Source of the DNA: CALBPI01 sp039033995
GTDB lineage: Bacteria; Pseudomonadota; Gammaproteobacteria; Steroidobacterales; Woeseiaceae
Assembly (NCBI GenBank): GCA_039033995.1
Contig: JBCCBP010000015.1
Location: forward strand, 1 to 64,000
Length of the DNA stretch: 64,000 nt
Reading direction: 5' to 3'
Shown: one piece after another, positions 1 through 8,734 of the stretch
Numbering within the stretch: the first letter of the stretch is position 1
How the letters are laid out: every line of letters starts with the position of its first letter
Position numbers and translations under genes: made by a program
Notes under the pieces: generated by a model
Database searches by the model: none
Told to the model about the DNA's origin: nothing
What the model saw: only the letters and a program-made list of their open reading frames with translations

Positions 1-248
1 AGCTCGGACTTGTGTATCGGTGTGAGGTCGTCAAAACGGACAATGATCAGCAGCGCAAAATCGAAATCGACATGACGCTGACTGCACCCGGCTGCGGGAT
101 GGGTGACATCATCGTGCAAGATGTCCAGCAAAAAGTCGCGATCGTACCGACGGTTTCGGATGTTTCTGTCGAACTGGTTTTCGATCCGCCGTGGAATCAC
201 ATGATGATGAGCGAGGAAGCGCGCTTGCAAACGGGTATGATGTACTGA
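1..248 (+). CDS. sufT: SufT-like MIP18/DUF59 Fe-S assembly protein (5' partial)
   Basis: C-terminal 81 or so residues of a gene that begins before the window; the open frame runs from base 3. The segment contains TAPGCGMG followed by a strongly conserved VELVFDPPWN stretch and an MMSEEARLQTG tail. This is the signature of the proteobacterial SufT branch of the MIP18/DUF59 family, which helps Fe-S cluster maturation. The invariant Cys of the APGCGMG loop is present. It is followed 27 bases later by sixA on the same strand. The family call is firm; the exact role rests on homology. Confidence 0.8.
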   Translation, partial: LGLVYRCEVVKTDNDQQRKIEIDMTLTAPGCGMGDIIVQDVQQKVAIVPTVSDVSVELVFDPPWNHMMMSEEARLQTGMMY

Positions 249-275
249 CATGTCACCCTCACAAGGTGGACTAGA

Positions 276-803
276 ATGTCACTGACAACACATACGCTGA
301 CATTACTCCGACATGCCAAATCCGATTGGGGATTCGAGGGCTTAACGGATCGGCAACGACCGCTCAACGCGCGCGGCGAACGCGACGCACCCGAGATGGG
401 TAAACGTTTGAAGGCCAGCGGAGTACGACCTTCGCTAATTGTCTGCAGCAGTGCCGTTCGAACAACACAGACTGCAAAACTATTCGCAAAGGCCATCGGT
501 TTCCCGATCGAGTTCATTCATCGTGAAGCGTCACTGTATCTAGCGAGCGCTCATGGCATTCTGAAAACCATTGCCGAGCACGACAACGACTTCAAGAACA
601 TCGTACTGGTCGGCCACAATCCCGGCATATCTGAAGTCGCTGAACAATTGAGCGACGGTCTGACAGATCACCTGCCCACCGCTGCCATGCTAACCGTGCG
701 CGCGGATGTGCCAGACTGGCAGAGTTTCGCTTTCGGAGCGATTGACGTGGTTAGTTACGACTTCCCGAAGAACGCTGATGGGCCAATCACACGCCGGTCT
801 TGA
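276..803 (+). CDS. sixA: SixA-type histidine phosphatase
   Basis: 175-residue cytoplasmic member of the histidine phosphatase (phosphoglycerate mutase-like) superfamily, SixA group. In Escherichia coli SixA removes phosphate from phosphohistidine proteins (ArcB HPt, PtsO). The catalytic RHAKS motif is at residues 12-16 (His13 nucleophile) and the second catalytic His is in the VGHNPG motif near residue 114. Length matches the family. The ATG at 276 is preceded by AAGGTGG at a good distance. It converges on putA with only 34 bases between the two stop codons. The in vivo substrate cannot be told from sequence. Confidence 0.85.
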   Translation: MSLTTHTLTLLRHAKSDWGFEGLTDRQRPLNARGERDAPEMGKRLKASGVRPSLIVCSSAVRTTQTAKLFAKAIGFPIEFIHREASLYLASAHGILKTIAEHDNDFKNIVLVGHNPGISEVAEQLSDGLTDHLPTAAMLTVRADVPDWQSFAFGAIDVVSYDFPKNADGPITRRS

Positions 804-837
804 GTCACGCTCGCTCCTATTCAGCAACACCAACCGA

Positions 838-3800
838 TCAATCATCCAGCGACAACAAATTCGCGTTACCACCTACAGCAGCCGTATTGTTGCTCACCGT
901 ATACTCGCTAGCGAAACGCGTCAGATAATTTGGGCCGCCCGCTTTAGGCCCGGTGCCGGACAGACCTCTACCACCGAATGGCTGCGAACCAACCACTGCG
1001 CCGACCATGTTGCGATTGATATACACATTGCCCGCCAGCGATGCTTTGGCAAGCACGCCGGCGCGTCCGTCGATGCGCGAATGAATACCGAACGTCAATC
1101 CGTAGCCGCTGTCATTGATCTGTTCGACTAGTGTGTTGAGATCTTTGCCACGATAGCGATACACATGCACGATCGGACCGAACACCTCTTCCTTCAGCGC
1201 GTCCAATGCATCGATCTCGACCAGCGTTGGCGGAAAGAAAATTCCGTTCGATATGGCGGCTGGTAGTTTCGCTTGATGCAACACCGTCTGTTCGCTGCGC
1301 ATACGCTCGGTGTGCGCACGAAGTCGCTCCTGTGCCGCCGTATCGATAACCGGCCCTACATCGGTCGCCAGGTTCGACGGGTCACCGATATACAATTCAT
1401 CCATCGCACCTTTCAGTAACTCGATTACCCGCGGAGCGATGTCGTCTTGCACACACAACACGCGCAGCGCCGAACAGCGCTGCCCCGCGCTATTGAACCC
1501 GGATTGCACGGCGTCCAACACGACCTGTTCAGGGAGTGCCGAAGAATCGACGATCATCGCATTCTGCCCACCGGTTTCGGCGATCAGTACACCAATCTGG
1601 CCGTCGCGCGCGGCCAGCGCGCGATTGATAACCAGCGCCGTTTGCGTCGACCCGGTGAAGGCCACACCTGCCACCCGCGGATCGGCCGTCGCAGCATTGC
1701 CCACTTCCGCGCCAGTACCTGGCAAGAATTGCAGTGCACCTGATGGTACGCCCGCCTCGAGCATCAACTGAACGGCGCGAAAAGCAACGATCGACGTTTG
1801 CTCGGCCGGCTTGGCGATAACAGCATTGCCCGCAGCGAGCGCGGCGGCGATCTGCCCCGTAAAGATAGCCAATGGGAAATTCCACGGACTGACGCACACA
1901 AACACGCCACGTCCCCGCAAACCGAATACATTGCGCTCGCCAGTTGGGCCGGGCAGTTCTTCCGGCAGTGCGAATCGTCGTTCTGCTTCCGCGGCGTAAT
2001 AGCGCAAAAAGTCGACAGCTTCGCGGAGTTCCGCGATGGCATCCGGTATGCTCTTGCCCGCTTCGCGCACACACAACGCCAATAACTCTGCCGTATGCGC
2101 TTCGAAAAGATCGGCTGCCGCCCGTAACGCACGTGCGCGCTCTGCGACCGGTGTGTTGTCCCATTGCCGCCAGGAACCCGCCGCGACGTCGATCGCTGCC
2201 GTCGTCTGTGCCGCGTCTGCGAACCCAACCTCACCAATAGTTTCGCGCTGGTCGAACGGGTTAATGCTGTCATGCCACGTCGCGTCCTGCGGTTTGCCGT
2301 CGATCAGCGGCGCAGCGCGATAGCGTTGCTCCGCTTGTTGCCGCATCGCGTCAAGCAACGCGGTCGCGACGTCACGATCCGGCAGGTTGATGCCATGAGA
2401 ATTCTGGCGGTCTTCACCAAACAACGCAGCTGGCATCGGGATTTTCGGATGTGCCACGGGTTTCTGCACAGACACTTCCGCGATCGGGTCCGCGATGATC
2501 GCATCCACCGGCTCGCGCTCATCGACAATACGATTGACGAACGAGGTGTTGGCCCCATTCTCCAGCAGGCGGCGCACGAGATACGGCAGCAGATCTTCGT
2601 GGCTGCCAACCGGCGCGTAGACACGGCACTGTCGCCCATAGCGATCAGCGTCGATGATGTCGTCGTACAGCGCTTCCCCCATGCCATGCAGGCGCTGAAA
2701 CTCGTAGTCTTCGCGACCGCCGGCGTGTTGCAGCACATAGGCGATGGTGTGCGCGTTGTGGGTCGCGAACTGCGGATAGATCTGTGCTCCGGCATCCAGC
2801 ATTAATCGCGCACAGGCCAGGTACGAGACGTCGGTATTTACCTTGCGCGTGAACACCGGGTAGCCGTCAAGACCCATTTCCTGCGCGTGCTTGATTTCGG
2901 TATCCCAATAAGCGCCCTTCACCAACCGGACTGGAATCCGATGACGCACGCGATCAGCAAGCTGCGTGAGCCAACGGATCACACCCGCTGCGCGTTTCTG
3001 ATAAGCCTGCACTGCCAGTCCGAATCCCGCGTAATCGGCAATCGACGGATCTGTCATGACCCGCTCAAAAATATCCAGCGACAACTCGAGGCGGTCGGCC
3101 TCTTCGGCGTCCATCGTGATCGCGATGCCGGCATCACGTGCCTTTTGCACCAGCGCGAGTATCAATGGCGCGAGCTCGTCCAGCACTTCGCGGCGGCGCG
3201 CAAACTCGTAGCGCGGATACAAGGCGGACAGCTTGACGGAAATGCTCGGTGCCGCGAACAAATCGTCGATCGAATTCGAGGCACCGATTCTTTCGATCGC
3301 CGCAGCATAGGCATCGAAATAGCGCGCCGCATCAGTACGCGTCAGGGCCGCCTCGCCGAGCATGTCGAATGAATAGCGATAGGCTTTGTTGTCGCCTTTG
3401 TGCGAGCGCTTGATCGCTGCCTTGATGTCGCGGCCCATCACAAACTGATGTCCCATGATCCGCATCGCCGAACGCATCGCTGCGCGCACTACCGGCTCGC
3501 CGGCACGACTGACGAGCTTGTCAAAGGTGCCAATCGGGTTACCTCGGACGTGGTCATCGAGACTCAGTACGCGTCCGGTCAACATCAACCCCCAGGTCGA
3601 CGCGTTGACAAACATCGAATCACTGGTACCAACGTGCTCGGACCAGTTGGCCATCGACAGCTTGTCAGCAATAAGTTCGTCCGCTGTATCGGCATCGGGA
3701 ATACGCAGCAGGGCCTCCGCGATACACATCAACATGATGCCTTCCTGCGAGGACAGGTCGTATTTCTGTAGAAACGCGTCGAGGCCACTGCGCCCATCGT

Positions 3801-4026
3801 TTTGCTGCCTGACCCGCTCGACCAGACCTTTTGCGGTCGCCTGTACGGCCGCAGTATCCGCCTCGCTTTCGGCCGCGAGGCGCAGTAATGCATCGATGAC
3901 CTCCGCCTCCGATTGCAAAAAAGCAGCGTTGATACTGTGCGCCGAGCCAGGGCGCGCGAAGTCGGTATCAAACAGGGTTGATCCGGCGCTCGGATTGACG
4001 GCGGGGTTTGGATCAGCAACAGCCAT
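838..4026 (-). CDS. putA: Bifunctional proline dehydrogenase / P5C dehydrogenase PutA
   Basis: 1062-residue enzyme oxidising proline to glutamate in two steps. An alpha-helical N-terminal region and an FAD-dependent PRODH barrel (with RLVKGAYWD and a conserved C-terminal RLHGMGEALYDD) are followed by an aldehyde dehydrogenase half. The ALDH half carries FTGST, the catalytic Glu in ETGGQNA (about residue 817) and the catalytic Cys in GQRCSA (about residue 851). The protein lacks the N-terminal ribbon-helix-helix DNA-binding domain of E. coli PutA (1320 residues) and the extra C-terminal domain, so it is a purely catalytic short PutA. GGAGG precedes the ATG. Proline synthesis genes proB-proA lie about 32 kb away. 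Confidence 0.95.
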   Translation of the reverse strand: MAVADPNPAVNPSAGSTLFDTDFARPGSAHSINAAFLQSEAEVIDALLRLAAESEADTAAVQATAKGLVERVRQQNDGRSGLDAFLQKYDLSSQEGIMLMCIAEALLRIPDADTADELIADKLSMANWSEHVGTSDSMFVNASTWGLMLTGRVLSLDDHVRGNPIGTFDKLVSRAGEPVVRAAMRSAMRIMGHQFVMGRDIKAAIKRSHKGDNKAYRYSFDMLGEAALTRTDAARYFDAYAAAIERIGASNSIDDLFAAPSISVKLSALYPRYEFARRREVLDELAPLILALVQKARDAGIAITMDAEEADRLELSLDIFERVMTDPSIADYAGFGLAVQAYQKRAAGVIRWLTQLADRVRHRIPVRLVKGAYWDTEIKHAQEMGLDGYPVFTRKVNTDVSYLACARLMLDAGAQIYPQFATHNAHTIAYVLQHAGGREDYEFQRLHGMGEALYDDIIDADRYGRQCRVYAPVGSHEDLLPYLVRRLLENGANTSFVNRIVDEREPVDAIIADPIAEVSVQKPVAHPKIPMPAALFGEDRQNSHGINLPDRDVATALLDAMRQQAEQRYRAAPLIDGKPQDATWHDSINPFDQRETIGEVGFADAAQTTAAIDVAAGSWRQWDNTPVAERARALRAAADLFEAHTAELLALCVREAGKSIPDAIAELREAVDFLRYYAAEAERRFALPEELPGPTGERNVFGLRGRGVFVCVSPWNFPLAIFTGQIAAALAAGNAVIAKPAEQTSIVAFRAVQLMLEAGVPSGALQFLPGTGAEVGNAATADPRVAGVAFTGSTQTALVINRALAARDGQIGVLIAETGGQNAMIVDSSALPEQVVLDAVQSGFNSAGQRCSALRVLCVQDDIAPRVIELLKGAMDELYIGDPSNLATDVGPVIDTAAQERLRAHTERMRSEQTVLHQAKLPAAISNGIFFPPTLVEIDALDALKEEVFGPIVHVYRYRGKDLNTLVEQINDSGYGLTFGIHSRIDGRAGVLAKASLAGNVYINRNMVGAVVGSQPFGGRGLSGTGPKAGGPNYLTRFASEYTVSNNTAAVGGNANLLSLDD

Positions 4027-4047
4027 AGCAGCCTCCTACATGCCTGC

Positions 4048-4079
4048 CCAACGGTACGTTGGTCGAGACCGGAATTATA
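4048..4079 (-). promoter_or_regulatory. putA promoter -10 element and nearby inverted repeat
   Basis: On the minus strand a perfect TATAAT lies at 4074-4079, 47 bases before the putA ATG; no good -35 was found. About 12 bases downstream of the -10 is a perfect dyad CCAAC-N5-GTTGG at 4048-4062. A dyad just downstream of the inferred start of transcription is a plausible repressor site. This PutA cannot repress itself because it has no DNA-binding domain. The regulator is unknown and the call is inferential. Confidence 0.35.
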
Positions 4080-4094
4080 CCGCAGTCGTCGCGG

Positions 4095-4484
4095 CTACTG
4101 ACCATCCTTGAAGGCTCGCAAACGCCGTCGAGTATGCTTGTCGGGCCGACCTGGTGTCGATGGCATCCCTAGCCGATCCTGCTTCAGCGCGTCTGCCAGC
4201 ATGGCGCGGGCGGCGATGCTGTCCTCCGACTCGGTATAGCAGGCTTGCGCCTCTTTGGCCGGACCGCGGCGATTCGGAATCTGATCCACACGAATGCGGA
4301 AGATGTAGCGGTCTTTGGTGATCGCCAATTCGTCCCCGACGCGCACCGGGTGAGACGGCTTCAGGCGCTCTCCGGCGCGCGTGACGTGCCCACCCGCTAC
4401 GGCCTCAGACGCGAGACCGCGCGTTTTGAAAAACCGCGTGAAGAACAAAAATTTGTCGACGCGAAGCTGGGTTGTTAGTTTCAA
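4095..4484 (-). CDS. hslR: S4-domain RNA-binding protein, Hsp15 family
   Basis: 129-residue basic protein with an N-terminal S4 RNA-binding fold (LRVDKFLFFTRFFKTRGLAS, then GGHVTRAGERLKPSHPVRVGD). A Lys/Arg-rich tail follows. This matches the heat-shock protein Hsp15 (HslR, 133 residues in E. coli), which binds free 50S subunits carrying nascent chains and helps recycle stalled ribosomes. It is divergent from kbl, with 40 bases between the starts, and is followed on the same strand by putA after 68 bases. Confidence 0.85.
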   Translation of the reverse strand: MKLTTQLRVDKFLFFTRFFKTRGLASEAVAGGHVTRAGERLKPSHPVRVGDELAITKDRYIFRIRVDQIPNRRGPAKEAQACYTESEDSIAARAMLADALKQDRLGMPSTPGRPDKHTRRRLRAFKDGQ

Positions 4485-4486
4485 TT

Positions 4487-4495
4487 GATATAATC
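4487..4495 (+). promoter_or_regulatory. Extended -10 promoter for kbl-tdh
   Basis: A perfect TATAAT at 4490-4495 is preceded by TG at 4487-4488, giving a consensus extended -10 (TGnTATAAT) on the plus strand about 30 bases before the kbl ATG. There is no convincing -35, as is usual for extended -10 promoters. The inferred start of transcription would leave a leader of roughly 20-25 bases. Confidence 0.5.
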
Positions 4496-4524
4496 TCAGG
4501 CTCTAGTAATGCAGCCAATCGGGG

Positions 4525-5724
4525 ATGGCCACAGTGATCAGCGATTATCTTAACCAACTCGCGACCGATACCGAACAACTCCGCGAACAAGGGCTCTACA
4601 AAACCGAGCGCTTGATTGAAGGGCCACAACAGGCCGCTGTCACCGTGGCCGGCAAAGCGGTGATCAACCTCTGCGCCAACAACTACCTCGGACTTGCCAA
4701 CCACCCGACCGTGCTCGAGGCCGCACATGCCGCACTGGATGACTTCGGTTTTGGCATGGCTTCTGTGCGGTTCATCTGCGGCACGCAAACAATCCACGAT
4801 ACGCTCGAGAAAAAACTGTCCGCGTTCCTCGGCACCGAAGACACCATCCTGTATCCGTCCTGTTTCGATGCTAACGGCGGCCTGTTTGAGACCATTCTGG
4901 GACCGGAAGATGCCGTGATTAGCGATGCACTCAATCATGCCAGCATCATCGACGGGATTCGCCTGAGCAAGGCACAGCGGTTCCGTTACCAGCACAACGA
5001 CATGCAGGATCTCGAACAAAAGCTGATTGAGGCCAGCTCGGCGCGGACACGCCTCATCGCCACCGATGGCGTTTTCTCCATGGATGGCACGATCGCGAAC
5101 CTCCCCGGCATCCGTGAACTGGCCGATCGTCACGATGCGATGATCATGATGGACGACTGTCACGCGACAGGTTTTCTTGGTGCAGGTGGTCGCGGCACAC
5201 ACGAATACCATGACCTGATTGGTAAGATCGATATCATCACCGGGACGCTGGGCAAGGCACTGGGCGGCGCATCTGGTGGCTATACAACCGGTCGTCGCGA
5301 GATCATCGGTTGGCTGCGGCAGCGTTCGCGTCCTTACCTGTTTTCGAACACGTTGGCGCCCACCATTGCGGCGACATCGGTCAGTGTTCTTGAACTGATC
5401 GAAACCGACCCGTCGCTGCGAAAAGCCCTGTTTCGGAATGCGCGCTACTTCCGCGAGAAGATGACCGCCCTGGGCTACGATCTGCTACCGGGCGAGCATC
5501 CGATCATTCCGGTCATGCTCGGGGATGCGAAGCTTGCAACCGATATGGCGCACGCACTGCTGCAACATGGTGTCTACGTGGTTGGATTCGCGTTTCCGGT
5601 GGTACCCAAAGGACAGGCACGTATCCGCACGCAGATGTCAGCCGGTCATAGCCTCGAGGATCTGGATGAGGCAATCGCAGCCTTCGAGACAGTTGGCAAA
5701 GAGTACGGTGTGATAGGCGGATAA
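4525..5724 (+). CDS. kbl: 2-amino-3-ketobutyrate CoA ligase (glycine C-acetyltransferase)
   Basis: 399-residue PLP enzyme of the alpha-oxoamine synthase family. It cleaves 2-amino-3-ketobutyrate with CoA to glycine and acetyl-CoA, the second step of threonine degradation. Seen: CANNYLGLANHP, the PLP-stacking region, DDCHATGF, and the PLP lysine in TGTLGKALGGASGG near residue 243. Length equals the E. coli enzyme (398). The ATG at 4525 has GGGG directly next to it, so a GTG nine bases downstream (4534) is an alternative start. tdh follows after 2 bases, a clear operon. Confidence 0.95.
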   Translation: MATVISDYLNQLATDTEQLREQGLYKTERLIEGPQQAAVTVAGKAVINLCANNYLGLANHPTVLEAAHAALDDFGFGMASVRFICGTQTIHDTLEKKLSAFLGTEDTILYPSCFDANGGLFETILGPEDAVISDALNHASIIDGIRLSKAQRFRYQHNDMQDLEQKLIEASSARTRLIATDGVFSMDGTIANLPGIRELADRHDAMIMMDDCHATGFLGAGGRGTHEYHDLIGKIDIITGTLGKALGGASGGYTTGRREIIGWLRQRSRPYLFSNTLAPTIAATSVSVLELIETDPSLRKALFRNARYFREKMTALGYDLLPGEHPIIPVMLGDAKLATDMAHALLQHGVYVVGFAFPVVPKGQARIRTQMSAGHSLEDLDEAIAAFETVGKEYGVIGG

Positions 5725-5726
5725 CA

Positions 5727-6755
5727 ATGAAAGCACTCGTCAAAGCCGAGGCCGAACGCGGCATCTGGTTAAAAGATATCCCGGAGCCGAAAATCGGCCC
5801 GAACGATGTCCTGATTCAAGTTCGCCGGACGGCGATCTGCGGCACCGACATTCACATCTATCGATGGGACGAATGGGCGCAGTCGACGATCCCGGTACCC
5901 ATGGCGGTTGGCCACGAATTTTCCGGTGTTATCGTCGATATCGGTAGCGAAGTGTTCGGCTTCAAACCCGGCGACCGCGTATCCGCGGAAGGCCATATCA
6001 CGTGTGGGGTGTGCCGCAATTGCCGGGCGGGTCGCCGCCACTTGTGCATCAATACGATTGGCATCGGTGTCAATCGCCCGGGCGCATTTGCCGAATACAT
6101 CGCCGTGCCCGCGGCCAACGTGTTTCCGCTGGACGACGATATTTCGGACGACCTCGCGTCGATCCTGGACCCGTTCGGCAATGCGACGCATACCGCGCTG
6201 TCGTTCGATCTGGTTGGCGAGGATGTGCTGATCACCGGTGCCGGACCCATCGGGATTATGGCGGTCGCGATTGCCAAACACGCCGGTGCGCGCCACGTGG
6301 TCATCACCGACGTCAATGACTACCGCCTCGAACTCGCGAAGACCATGGGTGCCACGATGACGGTGAACGTCTCAAGCGACAGTATCGATCGCGCGATGAC
6401 GACGCTCGGGATGGTCGAAGGATTCGACGTCGGCATGGAGATGTCTGGCAATGGTCACGCGCTGCGAGACATGATCCGGGTCATGCATCACGGCGGCAAC
6501 GTTGCGCTGCTCGGCATCCCGCCGGACGACACCGCAGTGGATTGGAATCAGATCATCTTCAAAGGGCTGACGATGAAGGGGATCTACGGTCGTGAAATGT
6601 TCGACACCTGGTACAAGATGACGAGCATGATCAAGAGTGGTCTTGATTTACGGCCCATCATCACGCATCACTTCGCCCTGAACGACTTCCAGGAAGCGTT
6701 CGACACGATGGATAGCGGTCAGTCTGGAAAAGTCATTCTCGACTGGGTCGCCTGA
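5727..6755 (+). CDS. tdh: L-threonine 3-dehydrogenase
   Basis: 342-residue zinc-dependent medium-chain dehydrogenase oxidising threonine to 2-amino-3-ketobutyrate with NAD+, the substrate of the adjacent Kbl. Catalytic zinc site CGTDIHIYRWDEW near residue 38 and GHEFSG near 62; structural zinc cluster CGVCRNCRAGRRHLC near residues 92-106; NAD-binding GAGPIG near 170. It has the usual tetrameric TDH length (341 in E. coli). It converges on sppA with 22 bases between the stops and no terminator visible. Confidence 0.95.
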   Translation: MKALVKAEAERGIWLKDIPEPKIGPNDVLIQVRRTAICGTDIHIYRWDEWAQSTIPVPMAVGHEFSGVIVDIGSEVFGFKPGDRVSAEGHITCGVCRNCRAGRRHLCINTIGIGVNRPGAFAEYIAVPAANVFPLDDDISDDLASILDPFGNATHTALSFDLVGEDVLITGAGPIGIMAVAIAKHAGARHVVITDVNDYRLELAKTMGATMTVNVSSDSIDRAMTTLGMVEGFDVGMEMSGNGHALRDMIRVMHHGGNVALLGIPPDDTAVDWNQIIFKGLTMKGIYGREMFDTWYKMTSMIKSGLDLRPIITHHFALNDFQEAFDTMDSGQSGKVILDWVA

Positions 6756-6777
6756 CCACTACCCAACGTACGCCGCG

Positions 6778-8631
6778 CTATTCAATCTCGCAGAAGCACT
6801 CTGCGTATACACCGGCCGGATCATTGAACCGCGCCAATGACACGAGCGCCTGTTCAGCGCGCGCCATCAGTGATTCCAGCTGTGACGGTTCACGCACCAA
6901 TAGGGATGCGGGCACACCCAGACGGGCGGCACCATCGATCAGGTTCAGCAGGAACTGTTCTTCGTCAGACAGCGTCGGTTCGATGTAGCGTACATCATAG
7001 CTATCGAGAGTCGCCTGCTCAGCAGCGATCGCCACAGCATCGTCCAGTGTACCCATCGCATCCACCAAGCCGTGTCCAAGGGCCACCTCGCCACTCCAGA
7101 CCTGCCCCTGACCCACACTGTCGACAGCTTCCAACGTCATATCGCGATACTTGGCAACGCCGCCGATGAAATCCTGATAGCCGTTTTCGATGTTGAGCTG
7201 CAAGATACGACTCACCTGATCGCTCGGCGTGATATCCGCCCGTAGAGCGTTCGCCAGATTCGCGGTGCCTACGCCGTCCGTTGAAATGCCCAGTCGTGCC
7301 AGCGAATTTTCGAAAGACGGGAACATACCGAAGATGCCAATTGACCCGGTGACGGTCACCGGCTCCGCCAGGATCTGGTCTGCGGCCATCGAAATCCAGT
7401 ACCCGCCTGACGCAGCAACACCGCCCATCGACGCGATAACCGGCTTGCCCGCGGCCTGAAGATTCAAAATCTCGTCGCTGATGATGTCCGATGCAAACGC
7501 GCTGCCGCCACCGCTATCGACCCGCAGCACGACCGCCTTGACCTTGTCATCGGTGCGCGCATCACGCAGCAGTCGCGCAGTGGAGTCACCACCGATCATT
7601 CCTGGCGGCGCAGAGCCGTCGACAATCGACCCGGAAGCCACGACGACCGCCACGACACTGTCGGCCTCCTCCTCGATTGTCAGCGCTCGTGTGACGTCCA
7701 GGTAGCGACGGTAGTTCACCTGCGCAAAAGTCGATTCGTCGTCTTCATCGGCACCGACGAGTGCTGTCATCTTGCTGCGCATATCGCTACGCGTGGCCAG
7801 CTCGTCGACCAAATCCAGACGCAATGCGACGGCGCCGAGGTCACCCTCGTCACGCGCCAGCTCAACGTCCAGGTTGTCGGCGAGGTTTTGCAGTGTGCCC
7901 GCAGGCAAACTGCGCGCCGCCTCTACATCCGTCACGTACGCAGCCCACAGCTCGGTCAGCAACCGACCAGAATTCTCGCGATCTTCATCCGACATCGAGT
8001 TGCGGATATACGGCTCAACAAAACTCTTGTGGGTGCCGACCTTGTAGACATTCCAGTCAATAGAAAGCTTATCCAGCGCTTCCGCATAGTAGTTTCTGAA
8101 ACGGCCAAAGCCTTGCAACAAAACGGCACCCCGTGGATCGAGCAAGACTTCGTCCGCGTGTGCTGCAAGGAAATACGCCTGCTGGCTCATCACGCTGCCG
8201 TAAGCAATGACCGGCTTGTCAGTTTGATTTCTGAACGCCACCAGTGCGCGGGCGACGGCCTGCAGCTCGGACATGCTGCCGCTCGCCAGACCATCGACGC
8301 CCAGGAAAACCGCCGGCACGTTGCTGTCATCTGCCGCGAGCTCCAGGGCTTCGACGATATCGCGCACCAGGGTCTGCGGTTCGGCCTGTCCCAGTAGTTC
8401 ATCCACCGCACGATCGAACGGCGTGCCGGCAAGCTGTTCCGTCAGTGCACCTTGAGGACTAATCACCAGCGCCGCACGGTCCGGCAACGTCGGCGCGCTC
8501 GGCGACATGACAGCGAACACCACCATGAAAATGACAGCCAGCAACAGGAAGTGCAGAATCTTGCGCAGGCCATTAAAGCCGCGCCATATCCATGAAAAAA
8601 AGCGAACCAGTGGATTGGTGGAAGCAGACAT
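6778..8631 (-). CDS. sppA: Signal peptide peptidase SppA, long (67K) type
   Basis: 617-residue inner-membrane serine protease of the S49 family that clears cleaved signal peptides. One N-terminal membrane segment (about residues 24-44) is followed by two tandem S49 repeats. The catalytic Lys is in the first repeat (KVGTHKSFVEPY, about residue 200). The catalytic Ser is in the second (AASGGYWISMAAD, about residue 407), the same split arrangement as E. coli SppA. A GAGAG-type ribosome site precedes the ATG. It lies downstream of dctM on the same strand after a 103-base gap and may be transcribed alone. Confidence 0.93.
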   Translation of the reverse strand: MSASTNPLVRFFSWIWRGFNGLRKILHFLLLAVIFMVVFAVMSPSAPTLPDRAALVISPQGALTEQLAGTPFDRAVDELLGQAEPQTLVRDIVEALELAADDSNVPAVFLGVDGLASGSMSELQAVARALVAFRNQTDKPVIAYGSVMSQQAYFLAAHADEVLLDPRGAVLLQGFGRFRNYYAEALDKLSIDWNVYKVGTHKSFVEPYIRNSMSDEDRENSGRLLTELWAAYVTDVEAARSLPAGTLQNLADNLDVELARDEGDLGAVALRLDLVDELATRSDMRSKMTALVGADEDDESTFAQVNYRRYLDVTRALTIEEEADSVVAVVVASGSIVDGSAPPGMIGGDSTARLLRDARTDDKVKAVVLRVDSGGGSAFASDIISDEILNLQAAGKPVIASMGGVAASGGYWISMAADQILAEPVTVTGSIGIFGMFPSFENSLARLGISTDGVGTANLANALRADITPSDQVSRILQLNIENGYQDFIGGVAKYRDMTLEAVDSVGQGQVWSGEVALGHGLVDAMGTLDDAVAIAAEQATLDSYDVRYIEPTLSDEEQFLLNLIDGAARLGVPASLLVREPSQLESLMARAEQALVSLARFNDPAGVYAECFCEIE

Positions 8632-8734
8632 AATCTCTCTCGATACGAATCACGATTAGGAAGAGCGTACCCGATTTCGCGGCATGGATCAGCAACTGGG
8701 CATCGCGAGCCATCTGACTCACTTGCGCCGAGCT

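Noticed and set aside
2164..4111. Long plus-strand frames opposite putA
   Set aside because: They have no family motifs, no ribosome sites and follow from GC-rich codon use of putA.
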